Source of the DNA: Mycteria americana
Taxonomy: Eukaryota > Chordata > Aves > Ciconiiformes > Ciconiidae
DNA: 64,000 bases
Assembly: GCF_035582795.1 (NCBI RefSeq)
Contig: NC_134383.1
Location: 565,501-629,500 of the forward strand
Reading direction: 5' to 3'
In this document: positions 12,891 to 23,180 of the stretch, one piece after another
How positions within the stretch are numbered: the first letter of the stretch is position 1
How the letters are laid out: each line of letters begins with the position of its first letter
Notes under the pieces: model-generated
The model's input: only the letters and a program-made list of their open reading frames with translations
Database searches by the model: none
Told to the model about the DNA's origin: nothing
Position numbers and translations under genes: made by a program

Positions 12891-14547
12891 TTATCGATCT
12901 GACCTGCGACACCCCTAGCAGAGCTCGTTAAAAAAACAGAAAGAGAAAAACAATGTTTAGCAACACAACAGCTTGTTAACTTTGTAAGTCGGGGGAGCCT
13001 TCCCGCTTCTCAGCAATCATTCGGGCATTGCCTGCTCGAATGGAGCCGAACAGTACTGCTCTTAATGGGGTTATTAATAACTGTCACATTCCAAGAAGGT
13101 GAAATAATGTCCTTTCTTTCTTTCATAGATTAAAATAAACCCGCAGGGAATTGTCCGAGTCCTTTGCATCCCAAAGCCAGCGCGGAGGAACCGCAAAGCG
13201 AGCGCACCCGCAGAATGCCCCGTCGACAGGGTAGTAATTTGGGGTGGCCGAGCCCAGGCGCCTTCGCCAGAACCTGCCTTTCCGGAAGAGACAGGACTCG
13301 CTCTCTGACAACAAAGGCTGCGTAATGACGCCTCCATTTTTGCTCTAAAAAAACGCGCTCGCTGCTTTGTTGTAGTTACAGCTTTAGACCTAAATATAAC
13401 TAAAAGCCAGAGAGAGGAGAGCGTGTTTAAGAGACTGTTCAACTGCAGGCAAAAATCTCAGTCCCTACGTGTTAATTTAAAGCTTGAGGGTTTTATATGG
13501 ATGCCGCGGAGACAGACATAGCTATGAGTAAATATGTCAAAATAATCTATCAAGTGGAAAGCTGGTCCCTGAGCTGTTCAATGGAAGAGGTAAATTGCAC
13601 AAAGATTATTACTAGATTTCCAAAATACGTTCCAAAAAGAGAGAAAGAAAGGAAAAGGACAAGGTTTGGGGGTCCTTATTGACGCTTAGACAGTTCCCAT
13701 CCCTTTCTTGCTTTGCAACATGTCTGGAAACAGTCATTCCTAGCTGAGGTGCCCAAGCTTTTTAGCTTTTTTAGAGCTCCACACCATACCGGAGCCCTGC
13801 CTTTCTTTCCTCTCCTTCCCTGCCGCTGCTACCAGAGGAGCGTGAACTGCGGCACGCCTACTTCTCCAAAGCCGAGCAAAGACACCTATGGGCACGGTGC
13901 CGCGCATGCCGTCGACGGTGCGACCCCGTCCTGGCTGAGGAAAAGCAAGCGACCCTTCCCGTCTGAGCACGGGGCTTCTTCCCCAGGCAGAAGGCAGCAG
14001 GAAGCTCGTTAGCCGCCGTTTCCCCGGCCTTAATCGCTGCTGCTGTCACTTAGTCCCGGGGAACAACCGAGAGGCTGCAAAGCATGCAGGAGCCCTCTTG
14101 CGCTGGGTGCTGCCCCCCGCCGAAGGGCCGGGAAGCTCCTGCCGGGACCGCGGGCCGGTCCCCTTCCCTCCGAGCATCTCCCGACTCCCACACGCATCTG
14201 CCCGCTGCTCCGGCCCCTGGGCTTCGGCTGGAAGGACGCTGCGAGGCTCAACCAAGTTGTGCTGGAAAGCCTGGAGAAAAGCTACCCGCCCTGCTGGAGG
14301 GCTCTTAGTCACCTCCTAGCAGAAGTGCTAAATGCATCCCTTTCATAAAGAAAAAGCCGGCCTTAGAGAAAAAACCCAAATCAAAAGTCTCTCTGAACAG
14401 TATTCCCCTCGAGGCTTAGCAGGGCTTCATTTTCCATCACAAAAATACCGTACTGTAAAAGACTGATTAGTCAACTGATAATTGAGTTCTTAAATGTCAA
14501 AAACAATATAGTATGAATATTCAGCAGATCATGCTACTGAAACTTAC
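12891..14547. other. Intergenic, AT islands and CpG stretch
   Basis: AT-rich at 12900-13140, 13320-13690 and from 14320 on. CpG-rich between 13840 and 14300. The 13480-13640 part (CTATCAAGTGGAAAGC, AAATTGCACAAAG) has the look of a conserved element. No exon recognised. Confidence 0.4.
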
Positions 14548-14620
14548 CTGTTCCATCAACGATGACTAACAGTTTCTCTCCCCATTGTTCTTTTCCAGAA
14601 ATTATGTTAATTTGACTTTT
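14548..14620 (-). other. Exon-like segment with a perfect donor (uncertain)
   Basis: On the minus strand a CACCTCAG acceptor (AG at 14621-14622) is followed by 73 nt that end ACAG before GTAAGTTT, a perfect match to the donor consensus (CAG, then GTAAGT). One frame is open throughout, giving 24 codons with ordinary protein-like composition (contains SGKEQWGEKLLVIVDGT) rather than the Arg/Pro/Ala-rich look of chance ORFs elsewhere in the window. I do not recognise the peptide. It sits inside a large AT-rich island and carries an AACAATGG SOX-type motif, so a conserved regulatory element is at least as likely. It could belong to an unannotated transcript. Confidence 0.2.
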
Positions 14621-15302
14621 CTGAGGTGACGAACAAGGCTCTCTTAAAACACACCGTCTTGCAGGTTAATGTGTAATGAGCTGCTTAAAAGAAAACTGTT
14701 TGGGAGTCGTGCCTGACTTCCATCCCTTTGCATTAGCTTCATCTCGCAGTTCAGGTAGAGGGCCAATTGAATCAAAACTGCGTCAAAGCAGACATAGTTA
14801 ATATTTCGCCTTCCCAGAAGGAGAAAACAGAGTATGTAGAAAGAAAAAAATGTGATGTTTCCGTGCTGCTTGAGGTTAAACGCAGCCCAAGGGTCAAGGT
14901 CACAACACATTTCAGACATCATTTAATTTCACAGGGGAAAGCGCAGACTACATTTAATCAAGGGATGCATCTGTGGTTTTTAAAGGGCTGCCTAGCGGTA
15001 TCAGAGCGGCCCAAACAATCGCTGCTCTCTCTCCACGTCAGTGCCGTTTCTACTCACCAAAAGAGTCCACGATCTTCCCGAATAGCCAGATTCTTCCTGA
15101 ATAGTTCTCATAGCCAGAGTGGGTTATCGCCCCGGCCGGTACGTGAGCAAGGCTGGAAAGCAGCAGCGGCAGTGCTTGGCCAGGGGTCTCCACCCCAATA
15201 AAACCTTTGGCCATTTCGGTCTCTCTGACATTTTTCCTGTATAAAGTTACCGGTGTAGCTGGGTCTGGCTGCATGTTTTCCCGTGGCACGCCGGGGAGCT
15301 GA
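14621..15302. other. AT-rich island continuing to the solo LTR
   Basis: AT-rich to about 14970, including TAATTTCACAGGGG and ACATTTAATCAAGG, then GC-rich up to the LTR duplication. An open frame of 92 codons on the minus strand (14644-14922) has non-GC-biased composition but no recognisable motif and no splice context; I leave it uncalled. Confidence 0.35.
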
Positions 15303-15307
15303 GCAAC
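15303..15307. repeat. Left target-site duplication of the solo LTR
   Basis: GCAAC directly abutting the LTR; an identical copy is at 15878-15882. It marks the insertion site and shows that both LTR ends are intact. Confidence 0.8.
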
Positions 15308-15877
15308 TATCGTGGTTTAACCGCAGGCAGCAGCTCAGCCCCCCCAGCCGCTTGCTCCCTCCCCACTGGTGGGATGGGGGGGAGAATGGGACGGGTAAAA
15401 GTGAGAAAACTCGAGGGCTGAGATAAAGACAGTTTAACAGGGAAAGCAAAAGCCGTGCACAAAGCAAAGCAAAGCGAGGCATTCCTTCCCTGCTTCCCAC
15501 GGGCAGGCAGGTGCTCAGCCATCCCCAGGACGCGTAACGGTGCCTTGGGCAGACAAACGCCATCGCTCCCAACGTCCCCCCCTCCTCCTTCTTCCCCAGC
15601 TTTACATGCTGGGCACGACGCCCCATGGTGTGGGGTGTCCCTTTGGGCAGTGGGGGCAGCTGTCCCGGCCGCGTCCCCTCCCAGCTCCTCGTGCCCCCCA
15701 GCCCCTCGCTGGTGGGGGGGGGAGGAGCAGAACAGGCCATGACTGCGTGCAAGCACTGCTCAGCAGGAGCGACAACGGCCCTGGGTGACCAGCGCTGTTT
15801 CCAGCACAGATCCAAACCACAGCCCCTCACCAGCTACTGTGAAGAAAAGGAACGCTACCCCAGCCAAAACCAGCACA
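15308..15877 (-). mobile_element. Solo LTR of an avian endogenous retrovirus (ERVL-type)
   Basis: The 570-bp element is flanked by identical 5-bp duplications GCAAC at 15303-15307 and 15878-15882. Read on the minus strand it begins TG, has the CTGGTTTTGGCTGGG start and the AGTAGCTGG, ACAGCTG and CCCAAAGGGA words I recall from the LTRs abundant in bird genomes, and ends in a CCACGAT block. A degraded TATA region lies near 15600-15607 and a GTTAAA stands where I expect an ATTAAA-like poly(A) signal (near 15430-15440). No internal retroviral sequence or second LTR is present, so it is a recombination remnant. The terminal CA of the 3' end is now TA. The 5-bp duplication favours class III (ERVL-like). 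It has no coding capacity; ORFs through it are chance. Confidence 0.85.
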
Positions 15878-15882
15878 GCAAC
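15878..15882. repeat. Right target-site duplication of the solo LTR
   Basis: GCAAC, matching 15303-15307. The match without mismatch suggests limited age or chance preservation. Confidence 0.8.
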
Positions 15883-17580
15883 CCAGCCCTGTGCTTTGGA
15901 TACTGGCACTCAATACGCAATCTCCCGAGAAAACAACACTCTTGGAAGCCTGAAACCCCCCCCCAAAAAGAACCAAACAAAAAACAACCTAGGGCACTGC
16001 ACTTAACAAAAACCCAAAGAGATAGAGCCCTCTCTCAGGGCTGCCCTTCGTTAGGAGCTCTGACGATGTCCCGCACGCCTTTGTGCGTTGCCTCCTCGGC
16101 TCCCCTCGAGCCCTCGCCGGGGCAGGGACTCATTGCTTCCCTGCCTGGCAGCTCTGTGGGGCGAATTTGTCATTCTCTCAACCTGCCCTTCACAGAGGGA
16201 AAAGCGGGAGCCGGGCGCTCTGAACCTCCGTCACCCTTTCCCCTCTTCTTGTATACAGGCAAAACCGTCTCCCCCTTCATCCTTGTGCTGGCCCAGGTCT
16301 CTCCAAGGCAGCCTGGAGCCGCCGGGCAGATGGCATCCCACACCTCGTCCCTCAGAAGCCCTCTCAGCTCGTGGCTCTGCCTGCTCCTGCTGTCCCCACT
16401 GGTCCCAGGCTTCCTTTGGGATGCGTGCTGCTGCTGGCAGGCCCAACCTCTAAGCCGTGCCCATCCCTCGGGCTAAAGGACCGCATGTGACACACGCCCC
16501 AGAGCCCGCTTGCAGAGGTGACAGTGCCAAAAAGGTGGGGGTGGTTGGGAAGGAGCCTTGCACAGCACAGCAGGGACGAAGAAGAGGCTGCCTGCGGGGA
16601 GGAGGAGCACGCCTACCTACTCGGCAGGGCGAGGGGCGTGCGACGATAACGCAAATGGATGGATGCAACGGCCGTGAAGAAGAGGCAGCAATGCTTGGAG
16701 TGGCACCGCGGGGAAGGCCTGAGGGAAGGGAAATTAAAGCAGGATTTTTAAATTAAAGCGGGCATGTCATACTGACCCTCAGGAGACGGACTGCTGCACC
16801 TCAGGTGATGCACCTTGCTTTGCAGCCGGCGTGATGCTCTGCCACGGGACGCGTGGTCCAACAGAGAAGTTCAGCGTAATGACCGAGAGCTCAACAGCTC
16901 CCAGGATGAACCACACTGGTACTTCCACATCAAAATACTCCTGATTTTCTATAGAAACCCCGATGCTTCTGTGAAAAGCATCCTTGTTTTCCAGCCAGCT
17001 CTCATTAGAGACCGCAAGTATTTAAATCGCTTGAAATTACTGTGGACAAAGTCCTCACTGGTAGAGCGTACAGAAGCTCTTTGGCATTCTCCAGAGATAA
17101 TCGGGCGATGGCTGAACCACCCGCTCGCCATTTACCTCTGTTGTTTCACTCTGTGTCATTCCAGCGTTCCAAATCTGAATATATTTACCCTTCATCTCAC
17201 CCTCTTCAGGTTTTCTGCGCCATTTGGCTTCAAAGAACTTACCTTCTAGTCCAGAGCCTTTCTGGGAACAGCGAGGAGCCAGAAGAGCCTTGCGGTCGTG
17301 CCGTAGGGCACCATTACATAAAGCCACGTTCTCTGCCATCATAACCGTGGCGGAACGGCTCGGGAGGAAAACTGCGGGCACGGCTTCTCCAAAGCCAGGG
17401 CAGACACGTCACAGCCAGGAAGGCAACGTCTCGGTGCTGAACAAACCGTTCATTGTGCCGAGGCTCCGCAGGTGGTCACTGCTGCTGGGGAGCGACCCCA
17501 TCGCTCTCGGCGGCCGCTGGCAGAAACCCAGCGCCCGGACCCCGCTCCGGGACAGCGACGACCGCACGTTTAAAGACTGA
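15883..17580. other. Intergenic, GC-rich right of the solo LTR
   Basis: Runs of C and A near 15951-16015, then unremarkable GC-rich DNA. 16900-17240 is more balanced. A 283-codon frame crossing from the LTR into this area is spurious, because it reads through the LTR. Confidence 0.5.
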
Positions 17581-18010
17581 AGGATTACATCTTCCTAAGC
17601 GTGTTTTTAATTACCGCGCAAACGTGTCATCCTAAAAGGGAGCTTGGAAGCCTGGCTCTCAGTTACCCAAAACCAGATTTATGGCCTCTATGTGAAGTGG
17701 TTAGCAAAGACATTTAAAAACAATTAGGCTTTCGGAGAGGCAGAGTCAAGCAGCCCAGACTGCTCTCATTATGCTGGAGAACGGGAAAATAAAGCCATTA
17801 GGCTCACCAGACAACTAGGTTATTTGTACTATTTTTTTTAATGATTCGTTTCTTTAATAATGCCTTCTGCCTGCAGCGGGAGAAACTCTCCGGCACGCTC
17901 TCGTGCACCGAGTTACTGATGGATGACACTCCCATGTGACCAGCGAAACCCAATTTTAATGTTTCATGATGCTATTGAAATGAATAAAAAGGCAATTATC
18001 ATTTTCCTCC
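17581..18010. other. AT-rich island
   Basis: Contains GACATTTAAAAACAATTAGG, ATTATGCTGG and TTCATGATGCTATTG, with a T run near 17832. Candidate conserved non-coding element; no coding signal. Confidence 0.4.
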
Positions 18011-19700
18011 AGCAAAGCCTCAGATGCTGCCGAGCGCGAAGGGGTGCAGGTTCCTTTGTCGAGGGCCATCACGCTCGACTTGTCCCCAGCAGCTGAGCCC
18101 AGCTCAGGCTCCCTTGCCCCCGGCACCGCACAAGCGGGAGGTGAGAAAGCCCTTGAGCCAGCCCAGCTGGGAGGGAGCGGCTGGGCACCCTCGCCTCTCC
18201 TCTAAGCGCTCTCCCATCGCCGCCCTTTAGCAAACCAGGACTCGATTTGCAGCATGCAATGCCCCGCAAAAGGATTCTTCCTTTGCAAGGAGGAGTTTTC
18301 TTCAAAGAAGAAGGTTTTCAGACGCACGAGCCAGCTTCCAGAATGTCAGCCTTTTAGGAAAAAAAGAAAGTCAGAAGTTTGGAGCGTCTTTCCCCCCTCA
18401 GTTCTCGCTAGCCCTTGCCCGAGTCGCTCAGGTATGTTTAAGGCTGAACCTCCCGCGCACGATGCGCTCGGAAGGCTTAGGAGAGAAGAGCATCCCGCTG
18501 CATCTGGTTTGCATCTGGTTTGGGCGCTCTCCATCCCTCCCGAACCCCTTCTCCTCGTGGACCCCGGCCTTGGCCCACAAGGACCTGTCAGAGCCTAACG
18601 GGACACCGCGTCGTGCCGGCTCTCTTGGTTGACTTCTCCACGGCACGGATTGATTTCAGGAGCCGTCACTGCGAACGGTATATCAAAGACCTCCTTAGCA
18701 GCTCGCTGTGATGGGAGCCAGAAACCGGGGGGGGGCGTGGGGAGGCAGTCTTCCTTTTTACTGCCATCATTTAACAAAAAATCCATCTGTAGAAAGGGAA
18801 TATAAAGGACTCCGTTAAAACGGCATTAATATTCCAACTGAGAGAAGCCAGAAATTCAGGGGAATTTCTTTCGCTCTTTGCAGGTTTGCCATCTCGTAAG
18901 AAGTCCGCGCATTGTCATGGATATTGCCCTGTCACGCACGTAGTTCCAGCGTGTCGGGGGGGGGGCGGGAAAAAAAAAGAAGAGGGACTTTTTTCTTCCA
19001 TGCCAGGGTGAGGGAAGGTGACCTCTCCCACACACCCCGGGTTAATCACCATCGTGCCTTTCCTCTGCTGCCTGGGCCGCTATCCGTAATTATACTAAAA
19101 TATTTTTCACGAGTACAAAGGGAGAGAGTTTCGGAGGAACAGAGCTCCGACAGGGAAAAATTAACCGCAGGATATAACGGTTGTTTATTCCTCCTGGTGG
19201 CACAGCAATTCTCAGCAGAACTGCCACAGAACAGGAGTAATACGCGGTGCAAGCAAAGGGCGGGGGGATCTGGCCCACACATACCAGCTATTAAGTTAAT
19301 TCCTTTTCCATCCTTGCCCAGGCTCCAAAATGACAGCCAGGGAGATATTTTAGCCGGCATCCGCCCAGGCAGCGGCGGCCGCGGGAGAAGCGGGACTGTG
19401 GCTGGTTTGTGCTCCGAATACTCCCGTTCCCTTGCTCCCGCCCTAGCAGGGTGCTGCTGGCACCCGGAGGGATCCCCGCAGCCCGGAGACGCGCAGCCTA
19501 AACAACTAGAGACCGGCTGCGTCCACGGATGACTCCGTGGCCGTTTCCAGGGGTCGCCCACGCAGAAGGCAGCCGGCCGTTTTTCAGACCCTGTGAACTT
19601 CACCACTTGCACGTGCGCTGCCCGCTCCTCGCGTTATTTTGGAGCGAGACTGTCTAGAACCAACCGGGCAACGGCCGCGTGCTGCTAAGGAGTTCCATAC
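18011..19700. other. Intergenic, mixed
   Basis: GC-rich with an 11-bp duplication (GCATCTGGTTT twice, near 18502-18523), a G-rich tract at about 18727, and AT-rich pieces at 18760-18900 and 19085-19200. No gene recognised. Confidence 0.45.
18956..18978. repeat. G run followed by A run
   Basis: Ten G, then C and three G, then nine A: a purine tract likely to be polymorphic in length. Confidence 0.9.
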
Positions 19701-20600
19701 GCTTAGCCCTGAAACATATTTCAATTACCAAGGCAACCGAAATTTTAATCAGTAACACCACGGAAGTGCTTCTGACTCAGTCGGCTGTGTAAAAAACATA
19801 CAAACAACCCAGAAATGAAACACTTCATCGCTCCAACAGGTACCGCCTTAAACATTTCTGTCCTTTCCTGGCTTTTAGAAAGCCTATTCAAGACACCCTG
19901 GTTTCTACGCCCAGCAGCAAAGAGCAGCTCCATCGCTAATGACTTTGCTTTTCCCTCGCGCAAAGCTGCCAGGCAAAGTCCGGCAAGCGGAGCGCGGGGG
20001 CGAGGCCTCCGGGCTTGCACAGCCCCGGGCGCTGCGGCCGGGCTGCAACACCCCCAGCCTTAGAACCCCTCCTCTACGGAGGATTAAAAACGGCCATCCC
20101 CGTTTATAACGGGCGACGAGCGGCTTCTCGGCGGCATCGCTCCTCTTGGCGTGGCGAGCGCAGGGCGGGCTCGCCCCGCTCCTGGCGCCTGCGGCATCCG
20201 TCGGCACGGCCGGCACGCGGCGGGTGGGTGTAAGGGACGCTGGCGCGAGACACCCAGCCCGGGCACAGCGCGGCAAGCCAAGGTGCCAGCCAGCAGCGCT
20301 GCGCACCCCTCGCCGCGTCCCCGCCGTGAACAACGGCACCTCGCCGCCGGTCGAGCCGAGGTCCCTCTGCTTCCGCACGCGAGCCGGCGCGCCGCGCTGG
20401 GCAGCATCCCGGCTCAGCGACGCCGCGTCTGCAAGCACGTCTCTTTTTCTGCCGGCTTTGATTTTGCCTGATTTATTTCTTTTGCCCGGAGATGCCATCG
20501 ATCGCCGCGCCCCGGATCCCTTTCCACGCTCCCTATTGACAGGCCGGGGGCCGGGCGCTTGTTTTTGCCTTCCGCTGGTCCGCACGCCGCCGCGTTCCTA
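19701..20600. other. AT-rich island then strong CpG cluster
   Basis: 19700-19950 is AT-rich (CATATTTCAATTACCAAGG). 19970-20600 is one of the densest CpG clusters in the window, ending at the abrupt edge of the 20601 AT island. Frames are open on both strands over the cluster. Candidate CpG island with no recognisable gene. Confidence 0.45.
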
Positions 20601-21243
20601 CCGCAGGAAGCAGAAAACTAGTTTAACATCTCATTTATTTCGTAGATGAGAAAGTAATTCCCTGCTGAATGATTGTCCTGAACCAACAATTCAGAAAGCA
20701 GGAATTTACAGTGCCTGCCAGAGCCGGGAGTGCATTACTGTAGTGCTGTTATATAATGGAACCGAAATATGTTTTTTTCCCTCCTGTTAGCCTGAAGAGA
20801 AAAGCCATTAAATATGATTAAGGTTAAGAGATTGCTAAAATTACAAACAGCCGCCATTCAATTATTTTGCTCTATAAAATGCAACACAGATTGGAGTTAT
20901 TTCTCCGAAATGTGTTTTTAGAAAATAACATAACACAACTAATGTGGTTTGATGTAGCAAATCAGGTTTCAGATACTCCTCGTAATGCAAAACTAAAAGG
21001 TTCATAATTTAACTCAAAGTTCGTAACTTCAAGTCGTCAGGTGCCTGCTGCATAAAAAAAGTGCGTGGGGGGGGGAAAATCAATCCTGCCCCAACTAATA
21101 TTCCGTGGAGTCGTCTAAAGCCGGAGAGTCAATCAGTTTTATCACCCATTAAAGCAAAAGACAGAAAAATGCAACAACGTGGCATAACAGTCACACATTT
21201 TTTATGGGGAGTAAATCTCTCGAATAGTTCCTGTAGTTTTTAA
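20601..21243. other. AT-rich island, strongest candidate conserved non-coding element
   Basis: About 640 bp of AT-rich DNA bounded by CpG-dense sequence on both sides. It is rich in homeodomain-type words (CAATTATT, AATTACAAA, CATTAAATATGATTAAG) and contains TATAAAATGC and ACAGATTGG. There is no long ORF and no repeat signature. The abrupt edges and lack of CpG suggest it has been held by selection while neighbours drifted to GC. Function as an enhancer, perhaps of CADM1 about 30 kb away, is inference. Confidence 0.4.
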
Positions 21244-23180
21244 GGCGACCTAAGGGGGGTGCGAGGGAGGGATGCGTCAGGGCCGGGGGCCTTCTGCCGG
21301 AACGCAAGCAGCTCCTCGAGAGAGCTGGTGGGCTGGCGGCGTGGCACCGAGGCGACGCTCGCGGGGAGCCCGCTCCTCGCCGCGGCCGGGAGGTACCGCA
21401 CCGGCAGGCTTGCGGCGCCTCGAACAAACCTTGCTAAAACGTATTTTCTGTCAGCGTCGTACAAGGAGCTGAAATAATTGGAAAGTCGGAAAAAAATCTG
21501 GATGGGGATATATTAATGGCTAGAGACTAGTGGTTATTACGGTTAATAAAATATGAGGAATTGCATTATTCTGCTGAAAGCAACACAAACCTTGCGGTCT
21601 CCCTGGAGGGTGGCTCTGGAGCTGTTTCCATCAGCAAACTCCCAGCGAGCTCGGCGCGGAGGCGCGCGCTGGCCATGGGCCAGTTGTGGCCGGCGGGAGG
21701 CAAGGCGGGAGGCAGCAGGGCTTGCCGGGCGCTCGTGCCGTGCCGGCTGCCGCACCGGCCCCGTCCCGGCGGCTGGGGGAACCGTCCCGCTGAGCCGGCA
21801 GCGTTCAGGACTGGCGATTTCATGCGTCAGGAGGATTTGTTACCTTATAGATGCTGATTATTCACCTGCCGGCATTTGCGTGCCTGCAGGATTCGCAGAT
21901 TCCCACCGCGGTGATCACGAGACCCCAAAGAGCGAGCACGACGCCCGTAAAAACCATTTACTTCTGCTCGGTGCGATTTACACACGAGGTCCCTTTGCAG
22001 CAGGTTGCAAAGGGTTAACGTGTGAGAAATGGATCGTTTGATGAGTAATTGCATGATTAGAACCCAACAGATCGATAATTTCTTATAACCGTATACATAA
22101 TTCATTCCGCTAATGTGCTTATAATCATCTAGCACGCACCCACTTATATCTCGCAACAGGTATTCATTCATTTATCAGCCCTACGTAAACCAAAGTACGA
22201 CAGAGAAAACAAACATAAAGGACGCCTTGGAATCTACGCCAAGGCTCAGCCGAGCAAGCAGGTTTACTAAGAGAAACCAGAGAACCCGTTAAAAATATCG
22301 GACCTCAACGTACGGCCCTTACGAAGGCGTTAGCAACGAGCGGCCGACGGCTCCTCCGGCCAGGCAGCACCTCAGCGTCCCACTTCTTGCGGGAAACCCA
22401 AACCCAAAGCTTCTTGACCGTCTCGGCAAGCCCTGGAGGCGTTCCGGACACCTCTTCCCCACCTTTGCCACGTCCAGTTCCCCCACCCCACAGCAGGCTT
22501 TTTGGAGACGCCAGCTCCCGTCCACGTTTGCGGTCCCTGCGTAGACGAGACCCCGGTGAGGTCCATGCAAAGCGTTCAAGTCAGCTCTGCCCGCTCCGTA
22601 CGAGGGTTTTATCCGCGCGAGGGACCGCGAGAGCATCAAACGCGGGTGCTACATGAGTCCTATTCGTCACGAAGATGAGCCCGAGAGATAGGCCCAGCGT
22701 TACCGGACCCAGTTCTGCTGCATCTACCGTCCGCCGGCCGTCGTCCCCTTCTCCCTGCAATGCTCCCTACATTTAAACGTCTGGGAGATTAATAATTTTC
22801 TCCCGAATCAAGGAATTACCGACGGCCAGGGAGTTACATCCCCCGCTAGTAAAGATAATACCGTTTCTTGTAAAGCACACAAACCACGCTACCGTAGTCA
22901 GAGCGGCCGGGCTTTCCGTAGCCGCTGCTCCTTAAACCAGGGCCGTGTATCTCATCTCCCTGCGCATCTGAGCACCGATAGCGTTTCCAGGGCGGGAGGC
23001 CTTGGGGCAGCGCCTGGGTTTCGCTGAGGTCCTAGCGTTTGTGGGGAGCCAGCTGGATCATCCGGGCATCCCAGTTAGAGGCCGGGAAAGTCCAGCATTC
23101 AGGCCCAGCAACCTTCGCTCTTCCTTGCCCGCATCAGCCCTGGGCCCGACTCCACGCGGAGCGGTCTGGAAACACCCTGC
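21244..23180. other. Intergenic, alternating islands
   Basis: CpG-rich at 21244-21430 and 21620-21800. AT-rich at 21440-21600 (GATATATTAATGGC) and 21840-22310 (GATAATTTCTTATAACCG, CTTATAATCATC). Then GC-rich to 23180 with an AT piece at 22760-22870. No gene recognised. Confidence 0.4.

Noticed and set aside
15625..16476. 283-codon plus-strand frame
   Set aside because: It begins inside the solo LTR on the opposite strand and continues into flanking DNA, so it cannot be one ancestral gene.
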